Assembly (NCBI RefSeq): GCF_012926525.1
Contig: NZ_JABBNI010000001.1
Coordinates: 124,001 to 188,000, forward strand
Length of the DNA: 64,000 nucleotides
Origin: Clostridium muellerianum
GTDB lineage: Bacteria; Bacillota; Clostridia; Clostridiales; Clostridiaceae
Direction of reading: 5' to 3'
Positions 36,073 to 46,139 of the stretch are shown here, in pieces. Under the pieces are notes generated by a model that saw nothing but the letters and a program-made list of their open reading frames with translations, had not been told where the DNA came from and made no database searches. Both the position numbers and the translations under genes were made by a program. Position 1 is the stretch's first letter, and each line of letters begins with the position of its first letter.

Positions 36073-36676
36073 TAAGATAAAAATATTCGTTGAGTAGTAT
36101 AAAAAATCATTATTATAATAGAAAGGTTTTTTATTATATATGAGGTATAAAGAATTGAAATTTTTGTAAATGTTATCATGAAGATTATGTATTAAATGTA
36201 ATTTATTAAATTTAAAAAAAATTAATAAATTAAAATGTAAGTATGAAAAAAAGAAAATATAGTAATTTTAAAAAAATGAAATTGCATTTTTGTTAAAAAT
36301 CACGCAAATTAAACTTTGGTTTTTGTGGAATTTAGTATAACTTCACCATTGCTATTATATAACGCTAAATATATAGTTAAGTTTTGTATATTTTGAATTT
36401 AAATTTTTAAAATAAAATGATGGAATTTAAAAAAAGTCAGTACAATAAAAGAACAATTATGAATATTGGGATGATTCAAAGTATACGCATATTTATTCTA
36501 CAGCTAGTATAGATGCAAAAAACAAACCCAATGCAAATTTTACAATAATAAATTGGGGAATTTAAAATAAAATCAAGCTAAAATGTAAGAATAGAGGATA
36601 TGACAAAAATCTATAATGATATATAATCATTCCATATCTAAAAAATATTAAAATATAACTTTATAGAGGTGTAAAA
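36073..36676. other. ~600-base very AT-rich gap before the permease gene
   Basis: Mostly homopolymeric A/T. No convincing ribosome-led frame, terminator or riboswitch was found; in particular I see no c-di-AMP (ydaO) riboswitch consensus although the next gene is of that family. The only coding-like patch is at 36449-36565. Confidence 0.4.
36449..36565 (+). pseudogene. Possible C-terminal remnant of a lost gene
   Basis: One frame between stops reads 38 codons with a protein-like, aromatic-rich composition (YEYWDDSKYTHIYSTAS, then KPNANFTIINWGI, stop). It has no usable start codon or ribosome site. Base composition is less AT-extreme than the DNA around it. It may be the tail of a decayed gene. 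No family recognised. Confidence 0.25.
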
Positions 36677-38518
36677 ATGGAGTTGAAGTTAGGTAAATTC
36701 CTTATAGGAAAAACTTTAAAAACGGATGAATTAAAAAATGAAAAGTTTAATGTGTTTTGGGGACTGCCTATCTTATCTAGTGATGCTATATCATCTGTAG
36801 CATATGCTGGAGAGGCAATTTTGCTTATTTTAATATCGACTATGGGGGCCGCGTCATATAAGTATATGTTTTATGCAACTTTGTGCATAGTAATTCTAAT
36901 GTTTATACTTGTATTTTCTTATAGACAAACTATAGATAGTTATCCAGATGGTGGAGGATCTTATATAGTTGCTAAAGATAATCTTGGAACTATACCTGGA
37001 CTTGTAGCAGGTGCAGCATTATCAATTGACTATGTGCTTACTGTTGCAGTTAGTACTTGTGCAGGAACTGCAGCGATAACTTCAGCAGTACCTTCACTAA
37101 TTCAGCATAAAGTTTTAATAACAATAGCTCTTATAATAATTATGACAATAGGAAACCTTAGAGGAATAAGAGAATCTTCAAGAATTTTTGGAATACCTAC
37201 ATATGTATTCATATTTGCAGTTATTGGGATGATAATTTATGGAATAATTAAAGTCCATGTGCTTGGATATACGCCTACTGCTCAATATGTAATTCCAAAA
37301 GGTACAGGCAATATGACTATAGGATTATTCTTAACTGCGTTTGCTTCAGGGTGTACAGCCCTAACAGGTATAGAAGCAGTTAGTAATGGTATTCCTAATT
37401 TTAAGGAACCATCGCAAAAAAATGCAAAGATAGTACTTGAATTATTAGCATTGACTATTTTTGTTGTATTTGGAGGGTTATCCTATTTAGCAACACTATA
37501 TCATGCAGTTCCTAGAGCAGATGTTACTGTATTGGCACAAATAGCTGTCCAGGTTTTCGGAAAAAACTTTTTCTTTTATTTAATTCAAATAACAACAGCA
37601 ATTATATTAATTATGGCTGCCAATACTGCTTATAGTGGATTACCATTATTACTAGCTCTTATGGCAAAGGACGGATTCATACCAAGACAATTTACAAAGA
37701 GAGGGAAAAGATTAGGATTCTCTAATGGTATAATACTAATAGCTGTGTTTGCATGTATTCTTGTAATAGCGTTTAAAGGCGACACTAATTTGTTATTACC
37801 TTTATATGCAGTAGGAGTATTTATATCATTTACTTTATCTCAGTCAGGAATGTTTCTTAAATGGGTAAGAAGTAAACAAGGGGCATGGAGGCATAAAGCT
37901 TTTATAAATGGATTGGGAGTTATGGTTTCTCTTGGTACAGCATTAATAATTGGTGTAACTAGATTTAAACATGGTGCTTGGATAGTATGTATTGTAGTGC
38001 CAGCCCTTGTACTTTTAATGACAAAAATAAAACGTCATTATACATTAGTTGCTAATCAGCTAAAGTTAAATGTAGATCAAAGACCAAAGGAAATAAATTT
38101 TGCGGAACAGAAAAGGTATGTAATATTGCCAATTGATACATTAAATAAAGCTTTTTTAAAGGCATTAAATTATGCAAGAACTATATCAGATGAAATAATA
38201 GTTTTTCATGTATCTGTAGATGATGCTGCAACAGCGAAACTTATTAAGAGGTGGGAACAATATAATGTAGGTATTCCTATAATTATAAAAAAATCACCTT
38301 ACAGAAATATAGTGACGCCTTTAGTCAAATTTATAGAATCAGAAGAGTATGCAGCAGGGCCAAGAGATACTGTAACTGTAATAATGCCTCAGTTTGTAGT
38401 TCAAAAGTGGTGGGGTAATATACTTCACAATCAAACAGCATTATTTATAAAAACAATGCTTTTAAAAAGAAGAAATATAGCAATGATTACAGTACCATAT
38501 ATAATTGAAGAGCAGTAA
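36677..38518 (+). CDS. APC-superfamily permease, KimA (YdaO)-like potassium/amino acid transporter
   Basis: A 613-residue membrane protein with about twelve helices and a ~150-residue cytoplasmic C-terminal domain. The start (LIGKTLKTDELKNEKFNVFW then LSSDAISSVAYAGE) and the tail with VIILPIDTLNKAFLKALNYAR-type universal-stress-like fold match the KimA/YdaO family of potassium importers, with amino-acid permease as the older label. Such proteins are controlled by c-di-AMP in Bacillus, but no ydaO riboswitch is visible here. Single gene, with GAGGTG before the ATG and a terminator behind it. Confidence 0.8.
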   Translation: MELKLGKFLIGKTLKTDELKNEKFNVFWGLPILSSDAISSVAYAGEAILLILISTMGAASYKYMFYATLCIVILMFILVFSYRQTIDSYPDGGGSYIVAKDNLGTIPGLVAGAALSIDYVLTVAVSTCAGTAAITSAVPSLIQHKVLITIALIIIMTIGNLRGIRESSRIFGIPTYVFIFAVIGMIIYGIIKVHVLGYTPTAQYVIPKGTGNMTIGLFLTAFASGCTALTGIEAVSNGIPNFKEPSQKNAKIVLELLALTIFVVFGGLSYLATLYHAVPRADVTVLAQIAVQVFGKNFFFYLIQITTAIILIMAANTAYSGLPLLLALMAKDGFIPRQFTKRGKRLGFSNGIILIAVFACILVIAFKGDTNLLLPLYAVGVFISFTLSQSGMFLKWVRSKQGAWRHKAFINGLGVMVSLGTALIIGVTRFKHGAWIVCIVVPALVLLMTKIKRHYTLVANQLKLNVDQRPKEINFAEQKRYVILPIDTLNKAFLKALNYARTISDEIIVFHVSVDDAATAKLIKRWEQYNVGIPIIIKKSPYRNIVTPLVKFIESEEYAAGPRDTVTVIMPQFVVQKWWGNILHNQTALFIKTMLLKRRNIAMITVPYIIEEQ

Positions 38519-38524
38519 AATAAA

Positions 38525-38550
38525 GAGAGAGGGATACCCTCTCTTTTTTT
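38525..38550 (+). terminator. Terminator after the permease gene
   Basis: AGAGAGGG pairs with CCCTCTCT around ATA, then seven T. It directly abuts a dispersed repeat copy. Confidence 0.85.
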
Positions 38551-38564
38551 GAGAGGACAGAGGA

Positions 38565-38600
38565 CAATTGTCCTCTTGAAAGAGTTGTGTCACAGTGTAC
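38565..38600 (-). repeat. Dispersed intergenic repeat, copy 2 (inverted)
   Basis: Reverse complement begins GTACACTGTGACACAACTC and ends AGAGGACAATTG, matching copy 1 at 35423-35457 at most positions. The AGGACAATTGTCCT palindrome (38561-38574) sits at its end. Confidence 0.6.
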
Positions 38601-38666
38601 TTATTATGAAAAACTAGAATAAATAATTAGTATGATTTGAAAAATGCTTAAGAAGGGTGTTTTATT

Positions 38667-39890
38667 ATGAAAAAAGTAACATTGGAAAACGGAATGAAGC
38701 TAATATATGAACATAGAGAAGGTGATTTATCATCATTCTGCATTGCGCTCAATGGAGGAGCTTTAGAAGAAATAGGAAAGTTTAAATTAGGCACTGCTCA
38801 TGCAGTAGAGCATATGATATCTAAAGGCACCAAGTCTAGAAGTGAAGATGAAATAAATAAGGTGTGCAGTGAAATATTTGGATTTGAAAATGCTATGACT
38901 AATTTTCCTTATGTAATTTATTATGGAACCTGTCTTTCTGAGAATTTTGAGAAGGGGTTAGAGGTTTATTCGGACATAATTTTAAATCCTATATTTCCTG
39001 AAAAAGGGTTTAAAGAGGAAATGAATATTATTTTAGAAGAACTTAAAGAGTGGAAAGATGATGTACATCAGTATTGTGAAGATACTTTGCTTTATAATGC
39101 CTTTTCAAGTAAAAGAATAAGAAATAGAATAATAGGAACGGAAGAAGATATAAAGGCTATTACATTAGATGAAATAAAGGAATTTTATAATATCTATTAT
39201 AATCCACAAAATTGCGCTATAGCTGTTTGTTCTTCTTTTGATTTTGAATATGTGATTAATATAGTAAATAAATTTTTTAGAAACTGGAATAAAAGGTCTT
39301 ATAAAATTATGGATTTGAGCAAGGAAAAAAATAAGGAAGGGTTATTTGTAGAAAAGCTTACAGATATAGAAGGAGCCAAGATACAGTATCTTTTTTCTAT
39401 AGATGAATTAAATGAAGAAGAATATAGGGCTTTAACTTTGTTTAATACAGCATTTGGTGAAGGTACTAACAGCATAATATTTGATGAAATAAGGACTAAA
39501 AATGGCCTTGCATATGATGTTAAAAGTTATATTAAAAACGAAAGAGGAATAAAAAACTTTACTATAAGTGTAGGAACTTCAATAGAAAATGTGGATAAGG
39601 TTATAAGTTTGATTAATAAAAAGATTAAAGATGTAAAAAATAAAAATAACTACTTTAATGAGGAGAAAATAAAAAAACTAAGTAAAAATATAAAGTTAAA
39701 AAGACAACTAAAATTGGAAAGAGGTATTCAATTATGTAAAGAATTAAGTACTTATGAAATGATGTATGGAGATGCAAAAAAGCTTTATAAAGAAGTTGAT
39801 GGCTTGGAAGATGTGAAAGAAGAAAAAGTGATTCAGGTTATGAATAAAGTCTTAAAAAATCCCAGTATTCAGGTCTTAACTAGTAAATGA
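38667..39890 (+). CDS. M16 family zinc peptidase
   Basis: A 407-residue pitrilysin/processing-peptidase homologue. The inverted zinc motif is HAVEH (H45, E48, H49), and the third ligand E125 lies 76 residues later in IILEELKEW, so the active site is complete. The second half is the usual inactive half-domain, with IRTKNGLAYDVKSY. Bacterial members process small peptides or signal sequences. A GAAGGGTG-like ribosome site precedes the ATG. No linked peptide substrate gene was found, though a SagB-like oxidoreductase is next. Confidence 0.88.
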   Translation: MKKVTLENGMKLIYEHREGDLSSFCIALNGGALEEIGKFKLGTAHAVEHMISKGTKSRSEDEINKVCSEIFGFENAMTNFPYVIYYGTCLSENFEKGLEVYSDIILNPIFPEKGFKEEMNIILEELKEWKDDVHQYCEDTLLYNAFSSKRIRNRIIGTEEDIKAITLDEIKEFYNIYYNPQNCAIAVCSSFDFEYVINIVNKFFRNWNKRSYKIMDLSKEKNKEGLFVEKLTDIEGAKIQYLFSIDELNEEEYRALTLFNTAFGEGTNSIIFDEIRTKNGLAYDVKSYIKNERGIKNFTISVGTSIENVDKVISLINKKIKDVKNKNNYFNEEKIKKLSKNIKLKRQLKLERGIQLCKELSTYEMMYGDAKKLYKEVDGLEDVKEEKVIQVMNKVLKNPSIQVLTSK

Positions 39891-39997
39891 TATATAGTGC
39901 TGCTACAGAGATTTTTAACAATGTGCAAGTTTTATGTTATAATAAGTATAATATATTTGAATATTAAGAAAATTTTTAGAAAGGCAGATGGTTTACC

Positions 39998-40747
39998 ATG
40001 AATAGAGAAGTATTAAAAAATTTTTTGAAAGCTGATGCGTTTAAAGAATTAGATAATATTGAAACAGATCAAGAAAAGGAATTGCCTCAACCAGCAGTTC
40101 AAAAAAGCTGTCCTGCTTCAGTGCCTTTAATTGATTTGATACCTATTAAGGATATAGATTTAGGGGAAACTGGTATTTTAGAAGTGTTGAAACATAGAAA
40201 AACAAGAAGAGTTTTTTCTAATGAACCTTTGTCTTTAGAGGAATTATCATTTTTACTTTGGAGTGTTCAGGGGGTTAAGAAAATAGTAAATAAGGGATAT
40301 GCAACGCTAAGAACAGTACCGTCAGCAGGGGCAAGACATTCATTAGAAACATATATAGCTGTTTTAAAAGTAAAAGGGTTAAAAAGTGGAATTTACAGAT
40401 ATTTACCTCTTGAGCATAAGTTAGTGTTTTTATTTCCGGTTGAGGATTTGCAAGGGAAACTTAATGATGCTGTGTTTAATCAAAGGTTTGTAGGAAAAAG
40501 TGCAGTGACGTTTATTTGGACGACAATTCCTTATAGAATGGAATGGAGATATGATGTAGCTTCTGCTAAATTAATAGCTTTAGATGCAGGTCATGTATGT
40601 GAAAATCTATATTTATCAGCAGAATGCATAAATGCAGGGGTATGTGCTGTAGCAGCTTATGATCAGGAGAAAATTGATGAACTTATAAATGTAGATGGCA
40701 ATGAAGAATTTACAATTTATTTAGCTGCAGTTGGTAGGTCAGAATAA
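39998..40747 (+). CDS. SagB/ThcOx-type nitroreductase-fold oxidoreductase
   Basis: A 249-residue FMN-dependent nitroreductase-like protein. The order LKHRKTRRVFSNEPLSLEEL, LSFLLWSVQG, RTVPSAGARHSLETYIAV and GIYRYLPLEHKLV matches the SagB-type dehydrogenase family. In peptide pathways SagB members oxidise azolines, but stand-alone copies in Clostridia have unknown substrates. No YcaO cyclodehydratase or precursor peptide was found nearby, so a toxin-peptide role is not supported. AAAGGCAG before the ATG is a modest ribosome site. Confidence 0.82.
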   Translation: MNREVLKNFLKADAFKELDNIETDQEKELPQPAVQKSCPASVPLIDLIPIKDIDLGETGILEVLKHRKTRRVFSNEPLSLEELSFLLWSVQGVKKIVNKGYATLRTVPSAGARHSLETYIAVLKVKGLKSGIYRYLPLEHKLVFLFPVEDLQGKLNDAVFNQRFVGKSAVTFIWTTIPYRMEWRYDVASAKLIALDAGHVCENLYLSAECINAGVCAVAAYDQEKIDELINVDGNEEFTIYLAAVGRSE

Positions 40748-40789
40748 AAACTTATAAGCATATTAACAAATATAAATTATATTTTTTTA

Positions 40790-40818
40790 TTAAGCATACT
40801 GTGATCCAGTATGCTTAA
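40790..40818. terminator. Hairpin between the SagB-like and HMA genes
   Basis: TTAAGCATACT at 40790-40800 pairs perfectly with AGTATGCTTAA at 40808-40818. It lies between convergent genes, so it may serve both; the T-tract on the plus side is weak. Confidence 0.55.
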
Positions 40819-40824
40819 GGTATT

Positions 40825-41046
40825 TTAAACAAATACTTTTTCTATTTCAGAAACTTCGAATCCAATATTTGAAATAGTGGATTTGATTTTCTCGGTATCA
40901 ATAGCTTTTTTGCTTTCTAGAAATACAATTTGAGTTTTTAAATCTATATTTGCAGAAATTACTCCAGGAATACCTATCAAAGCATCATGAACACAGTTAA
41001 CAGAATGCATACAACTCATTCCTTTGATTGTTAATTTTTTTTTCAT
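40825..41046 (-). CDS. Heavy-metal-associated (HMA) domain protein with an altered metal motif
   Basis: A 73-residue ferredoxin-fold HMA protein, like the copper chaperone CopZ. The usual loop GMxCxxC reads GMSCMHSVNC: the first Cys is kept, the second is Ser, and a new Cys appears three residues later, giving Cx5C. The rest (IPGVISANIDLKTQIVFLES, ISNIGFEV) is normal for the fold. It may bind a different metal, bind weakly, or act as a redox disulfide. It is monocistronic on the minus strand, with a GGAGAG site (in the reverse strand) before ATG. No copper ATPase is beside it. Confidence 0.75.
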   Translation of the reverse strand: MKKKLTIKGMSCMHSVNCVHDALIGIPGVISANIDLKTQIVFLESKKAIDTEKIKSTISNIGFEVSEIEKVFV

Positions 41047-41214
41047 ATTAAGGTCTCTCCTTCGATTTTATTATAATATACATTTTGTACACTTCAAGAA
41101 ATTTTATAACAAAATTAAGCAATATATAGAAACTAAGTTATATAGGGTATATTTAAACGTTGAACTTTTAATTTTAAAATATATAATAGTATAGTAAAGA
41201 AAGAGGTGGAAAGA

Positions 41215-42994
41215 TTGAAAAGAAAATGGATGCTAAAAAGATGCAAGGGTGATATAAAAACTTTAGCTAAGAGTTCAGGAATAAGTGAAACCTTAGCATG
41301 TATTTTAATAAATAGAGGAATAAAAACAGAGAGTGAAATAAGAAAATTTATGAATCCATCTTTAGAATATTTGCATGATCCTATGCTTATGAAGGATATG
41401 GATAAGGGAACGGATATTATAAAAGATGTAATACTTAAAGAAAAGCCTATAGTAGTATATGGTGATTATGATGCGGATGGAATTATTAGTACATATATTT
41501 TGTATTCTGCTCTTTTATATTGTGGTGCTAAAGTAAAGTATCATATACCAGATAGAATCACAGAGGGTTATGGCATAAATAGTGAAAGTATAAAAACTCT
41601 CAAAGAAGAGGGATATGATACTGTAATAACCTGTGATAATGGGATATCTGCACTAGAACAAATAAGTCTTGCAAAAAAAACTTAATATGACTGTAGTAAT
41701 AACAGATCATCATGACATACCTTTTGTAGATGATGATAATGGAAAGAAAGAATTTGTTATACCAGAAGCAGATGCAATAATAAATCCTAAACAAAAAGAT
41801 TGTAAATATCCTTTTAAATCGTTATGTGGAGCAGGAGTAGCTCTTAAATTTGTACAGGTACTTTATGAAAAAATGGGAATAGATAAGCAAAAGGCATATG
41901 AGTTTATAGAATATGCAGCTGTAGGAACTATATGCGATGTTGTTGATTTATTAGATGAAAATAGGATCATTGCTAAAAATGGTTTGGAGATGATTAATAA
42001 AACAGAAAATGTAGGAATAAAGGCGCTTATAAAAGAAACTTCTTTGGATGAAAAGAGAATAAATTCATATCATATAGGTTTTGTTATAGGACCTTGTATA
42101 AATGCTACAGGAAGACTAGATAGTGCTACTTTGGCTTTAAAGCTTCTTCTATGTGATGATGAAAATGAAGCTGAAGGTCTAGCAAAAAAACTTCACGACT
42201 TAAATGTTCAGCGTCAAGATATGACTACAGATAGTGTGAATGCAATTATAGAAACTATAGAAAATTCGGATATGAAAAATCATAAAGTTTTAGTGGTTTA
42301 TAAAGAGGATGTACATGAAAGCATAGCTGGTATTGTAGCAGGAAGATTAAAGGAAAGGTATAATGTACCATCTATTGTAATTACCAAAGGAGAAAAAATG
42401 CCTAAAGGATCAGCTAGATCTATTGAAGAGTATAATATGTTTGAAGAACTTACAAAGTGTAAAAAGGTGCTAAAAAAGTTTGGAGGACATCCTTTGGCAG
42501 CAGGACTATCAATAGAGGAAGAAAATATAGATATATTTAGACAAACTTTAAATGATAATTGTACTCTTACGGAAGATGATATAACACCTAAAATAAGAAT
42601 AGATAAACAATTAAAATTAAATGAAGTTAATTTTAATTTAGTAAAAGAAATAGAAAAACTAGAGCCATTTGGAAAAAGTAATTCACATCCATATTTTGCT
42701 GAAAAAAATATAAATGTATTTAGAGTGTATTTTATGGGAAAAGAAAAAAACATAGTAAAATTTTTTTGCAGAAATGTAAATAGTTTTGAAAAATTAGATG
42801 CCATTTGTTTTGATGGAGGAGATAAATTTAAAGAAATTATGGAGGAAAAGTATGGAATTGAAAAACTCAATGAAATATTACAAAGCAATAAAGTCAATTT
42901 AGAATTAGATTTTATATTTTCGCCAGAGATAAATGAATTTAATGGAAATAAATCATTGCAGTTAGTTGTGAAGGATTTTAGAATATCTAAATAA
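41215..42994 (+). pseudogene. recJ: Single-stranded-DNA exonuclease RecJ, split by a +1 frameshift in an A8 run
   Basis: RecJ degrades single-stranded DNA 5' to 3' in repair. The first frame carries motif I VVYGDYDADG and CDNGIS, and stops at TAA 41683-41685. The second frame, starting in the same A-run, carries the DHH motif VITDHHD, GAGVALKF, GRLDSA, and the DHHA1 GGHPLAAGLS. The break is the run of eight A at 41673-41680: seven would join LAKK to LNMTVVI as one ~590-residue protein. Start TTG 41215 fits the AGAGGTGG site better than GTG 41206. Either a true mutation, a slippage-compensated site, or an error of the sequence. Every catalytic residue is otherwise intact. Confidence 0.88.
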
Positions 42995-43069
42995 ATCAAG
43001 TTGCAAAAATTAAAATTTTTTACATCATGAAAAATATATCATACTATAAATAGAAAAAGAGGAAATTTT

Positions 43070-45195
43070 ATGTTAAACATAGAATTAATTTATGGGAATA
43101 TGAATTATGATGGGGGAAATTTATTGATGGATAATTCTATAAGTGATATATTGAATGGTAGTAATTTAACAGAAAAGTTAATGGAAGTATTTCCGCATTT
43201 TTTATGTTTAACTAATGAAGGTGGGGACATTGTATACATTAATGAAAAAGGAGTAAATGCTTTACAAAATTACGAGGTAGGTCATTGTAAAAACTTTTTT
43301 GATATTTTGTGTAAATATAAAATTTTTACAGAAAACAACGAGGAAGTGAAAAAAGAAGATAATCCGCTGTACAAAGCTATAAATAATGGAGAAGATACAA
43401 AAAATAAAATATTTAAATTTAAATTTAATTCTAAATTTAAACATGTGTCAGTAACTTGTTTCCCTTCAATTAAAGAAAATAAAATAATAGGATCAGTTTT
43501 GATATTAGTAAGTACTGAAGACGATTATTTATATAATATAAAAATTAAAGATGAACGAAAAAAGTTTTTAGAACTGTCAACGGAATTGAAGACGAAATGT
43601 GACATTATAGAAATATTAAGAAATAGGGAAAAGCAGCACCTTATGCATTTGAAGGATGTTATAAATAATATTTCAGAAGGAATTATGGTTTTTGATACTA
43701 ATGGAAAATTAAGTTTATGTAATAAGGCGGTTTTTAAGATATTGGACTTAAAAGCTATGGAATTGGTAAATCAAACTGCATTTTCACGAAAATATAAGGT
43801 AACTTATATTAATGACGATGGTGAAAAAAGTAATAAAACTTTTTATGATTATATTAGAATAAAGAAGGCCATGAAAAATGTGGTGTTTAAAATTAAAGAC
43901 AGAGTTTCTTTTGAAATAAAGTATTTAGAGTTAAATATATCTCCTATATTAAATAAAAATAATGACATAATTTATACTATACTTACAATAAAAGATGTTA
44001 CGGAATCAAAGCTTCATCAAATCAATGCAGAAGAACAAGCAGCTTTTATAAAAGATGTAGTAAATACTGTTGATGTGCCTATAGTGGATTATCCCGGAGT
44101 AACTTATAGGCTTATAAATAAGAAATATGAAAGTATAATGGGGTATAGTAATCATACAGAATTAGGTGGATCAGTTATTAATTGCGATGAGAACAATCCT
44201 AAATATGTAAACCACGATTTATACAAAATATTAGTTAATGTTGGTGAAAAAATAGACCATATGTTATAAGCCCTTATAAAGTAGAGGATATAAAAGGTGA
44301 AGAAAGGTTTTATAAAATAAAATTCACACCTTATAAAAATAAGAAATCTAACACAAGAATACATATTCATGGATCTGATATTACAGAGGAAATAAATCAT
44401 AACATTGAGCTTGAAAAAATAACAAAGTTGAAGGATGAATTTTTTACTATAATTTCTCACGAATTAAGAACTCCATTAACTATAATTTGCTCATCTCTGC
44501 AATTAGCGTATGATGTTTATAGTGAAGAGATAACGCCTAACATGGATAAAACTCTTTCCAGAATTGACCAAAATTGCAGCAGATTATTAAAGCTCATTAA
44601 TAATATATTAGATATATCTAAGGCTGAAGCAGGATTTTTAACTTTAAATAATTCGGATTTTGATATAGTATATGTAAGTGAAACTATTCTAAATTCTTCT
44701 AATTCTTATGCTGTAAGTAAAGATATAGAATTAGTTTTTGATACTGATGAAGAAGAAATTAATGTAACTTTAGATAAGGATAAATATGAAAAAATTTTGT
44801 TAAATCTTCTCTCAAATGCCATAAAATTTACACCTGGAGGAAGAAAAATTATAGTATCCTTAAGAAGCGAAAAAGAATATTTTTATTTAAGTGTAAAAGA
44901 TTTTGGTATAGGTATAGATAATGATAAAATAAGTTGTATATTTGATAGATTTTCTCAAATAAACACTTCACTGTCTCGAAGAGCTGAGGGGACTGGTATT
45001 GGATTAGCTTTAGTTAAAAAGATTATAGAGCTAATGGAAGGAACTATTAAGGTAATAAGTGAAGTAGGAGAAGGTACAGAGTTTATAGTTAAATTGAGAA
45101 AAGTTAATGAAAAAGAAAATCATATAAATAACTACGCCATTTTAACAGATAACATAAATGATAGAATAAATATAGAGTTTTCAGATATAAATTAA
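43070..45195 (+). pseudogene. PAS-domain sensor histidine kinase, split by a -1 frameshift in an A6 run
   Basis: A cytoplasmic (no membrane helix) hybrid of three PAS-like domains and a histidine kinase. The first frame (43070-44269) holds the PAS domains. It stops after GEKIDHML. Restoring a seventh A in the run 44247-44252 continues as GEKNRPYVISPYKVEDI and runs through ERFYKIKFTPY into the kinase frame. The kinase has the H-box IISHELRTPLT, N-box LLSNAIKF, DFGIGI and GTGIGLAL. The 3' part also has an in-frame ATG at 44428 that could make a kinase core alone. The upstream start is 43070, with 43127 an alternative. No response regulator is adjacent. Confidence 0.85.
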
Positions 45196-45304
45196 AAAAC
45201 ATAGTTATTAGCATAATTAGAAATTCATCGGTTAATAATTTAATTTTTGATATATAAAATTTTAGCTTAATATGAGCAAATTGAGACACAAGTAACCGAA
45301 GGAA

Positions 45305-45539
45305 CGTAACTGTATTCCGGCTGATACATGTTGTGCAGGAACACTCACTTCATTAAGAAGTTCTAATTGCTCGAGATAGTGAAAAATACCTACCTCTTCA
45401 AATGCGACGTCCTGTCGCTTTCAGAGCTTTTGCCGTCTTGGCAAAAATTACGGTATTTTTCAATATCTCAAGCAAAGAACTTCTAAAATTCGTTCGAATG
45501 TTCCTGCACAACATATATCAGCCTTCATACAGCTTAACG
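45305..45539. repeat. Large imperfect inverted repeat element (~235 bp)
   Basis: Left arm 45305-45390 and right arm 45451-45539 are about 85 bases long and mostly complementary: CTGATACATGTTGTGCAGGAAC against GTTCCTGCACAACATATATCAG, and GAAAAATACC against GGTATTTTTC. The centre contains GCCGTCTTGGC. A 64-codon frame (45402-45596) lies inside and is not a gene. It resembles a non-autonomous transposable remnant or a structured RNA locus. Confidence 0.75.
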
Positions 45540-45863
45540 TTTATCCTTACTTCAGTCTACATAAATATTATTATACCTATTACCTTAAAAGCGTAGCTTT
45601 CATAATAATTATTTTTTATCTATATATTTTAAGTTAGTTATTGTAATCACAACTTAAGGCGTAGCCTGTAAGTAGTAAGTTTATTTCTAGTTTTAGATAT
45701 ATGTGTTATATAATGCATTATTTGACTCTCTTCAATCCTCGCGATTCTATTATACCAAAAGGAATATTTTTTGCTTTATGTGTCTATTCTGAAGGCTTTC
45801 GCCTGAATTTTTAAGGGCTAAATTATGAAATTATCAATATTAATATGTACAACTGAAGTTACT
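45540..45863. other. Non-coding stretch between two palindromic elements
   Basis: Over 300 bases with no ribosome-led frame. It holds small hairpins (AAAGCGTAGCTTT near 45590; AAGGC TTTC GCCT-like near 45795) and the repeated word GCGTAG. It appears to be decayed repeat DNA. Confidence 0.4.
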
Positions 45864-45997
45864 AGTTTTGATTTTAAATTTTACGTAGGGATATAGGATA
45901 AGCGTTTACTTAACTTTGAGCTTTAGACTAATTGAAAACATTTAGTAGTGAGTAAACGCTTATCCTATATCACGTAGTAAAATTTAAAATCAAAACT
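45864..45997. repeat. MITE-like 134-bp element with 47-bp near-perfect terminal inverted repeats
   Basis: Left arm 45864-45910 (opens AGTTTTGATTTTAAATTTTA, closes AGCGTTTACT) and right arm 45951-45997 are complementary except for a few bases around CGTAGGG/CACGTAG. The spacer is 40 bases. No transposase is encoded. Clear target duplications were not found. Confidence 0.8.
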
Positions 45998-46139
45998 TTC
46001 ACTGCACTTTGATTCGCATTTTTATATTACGAATTATATATAAGCTATAAGATTATGGACTAAATTATATGAAAGTAGTATTATATAAATTGAAAATATT
46101 AAATTCTATTATTTGGAATAAGTGTTGGGAGGAAAAGGT

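Noticed and set aside
36073-36676. c-di-AMP (ydaO) riboswitch before the KimA-like gene
   Set aside because: The gap is almost pure A/T and lacks the conserved GC-rich core words.
39998-40747. SagB-type gene with the M16 peptidase as a ribosomal peptide (TOMM) cluster
   Set aside because: No YcaO cyclodehydratase, precursor peptide or exporter gene lies within reach.
45402-45596. 64-codon open frame
   Set aside because: It lies inside and across the arm of the large palindrome, has no ribosome site and no family resemblance.
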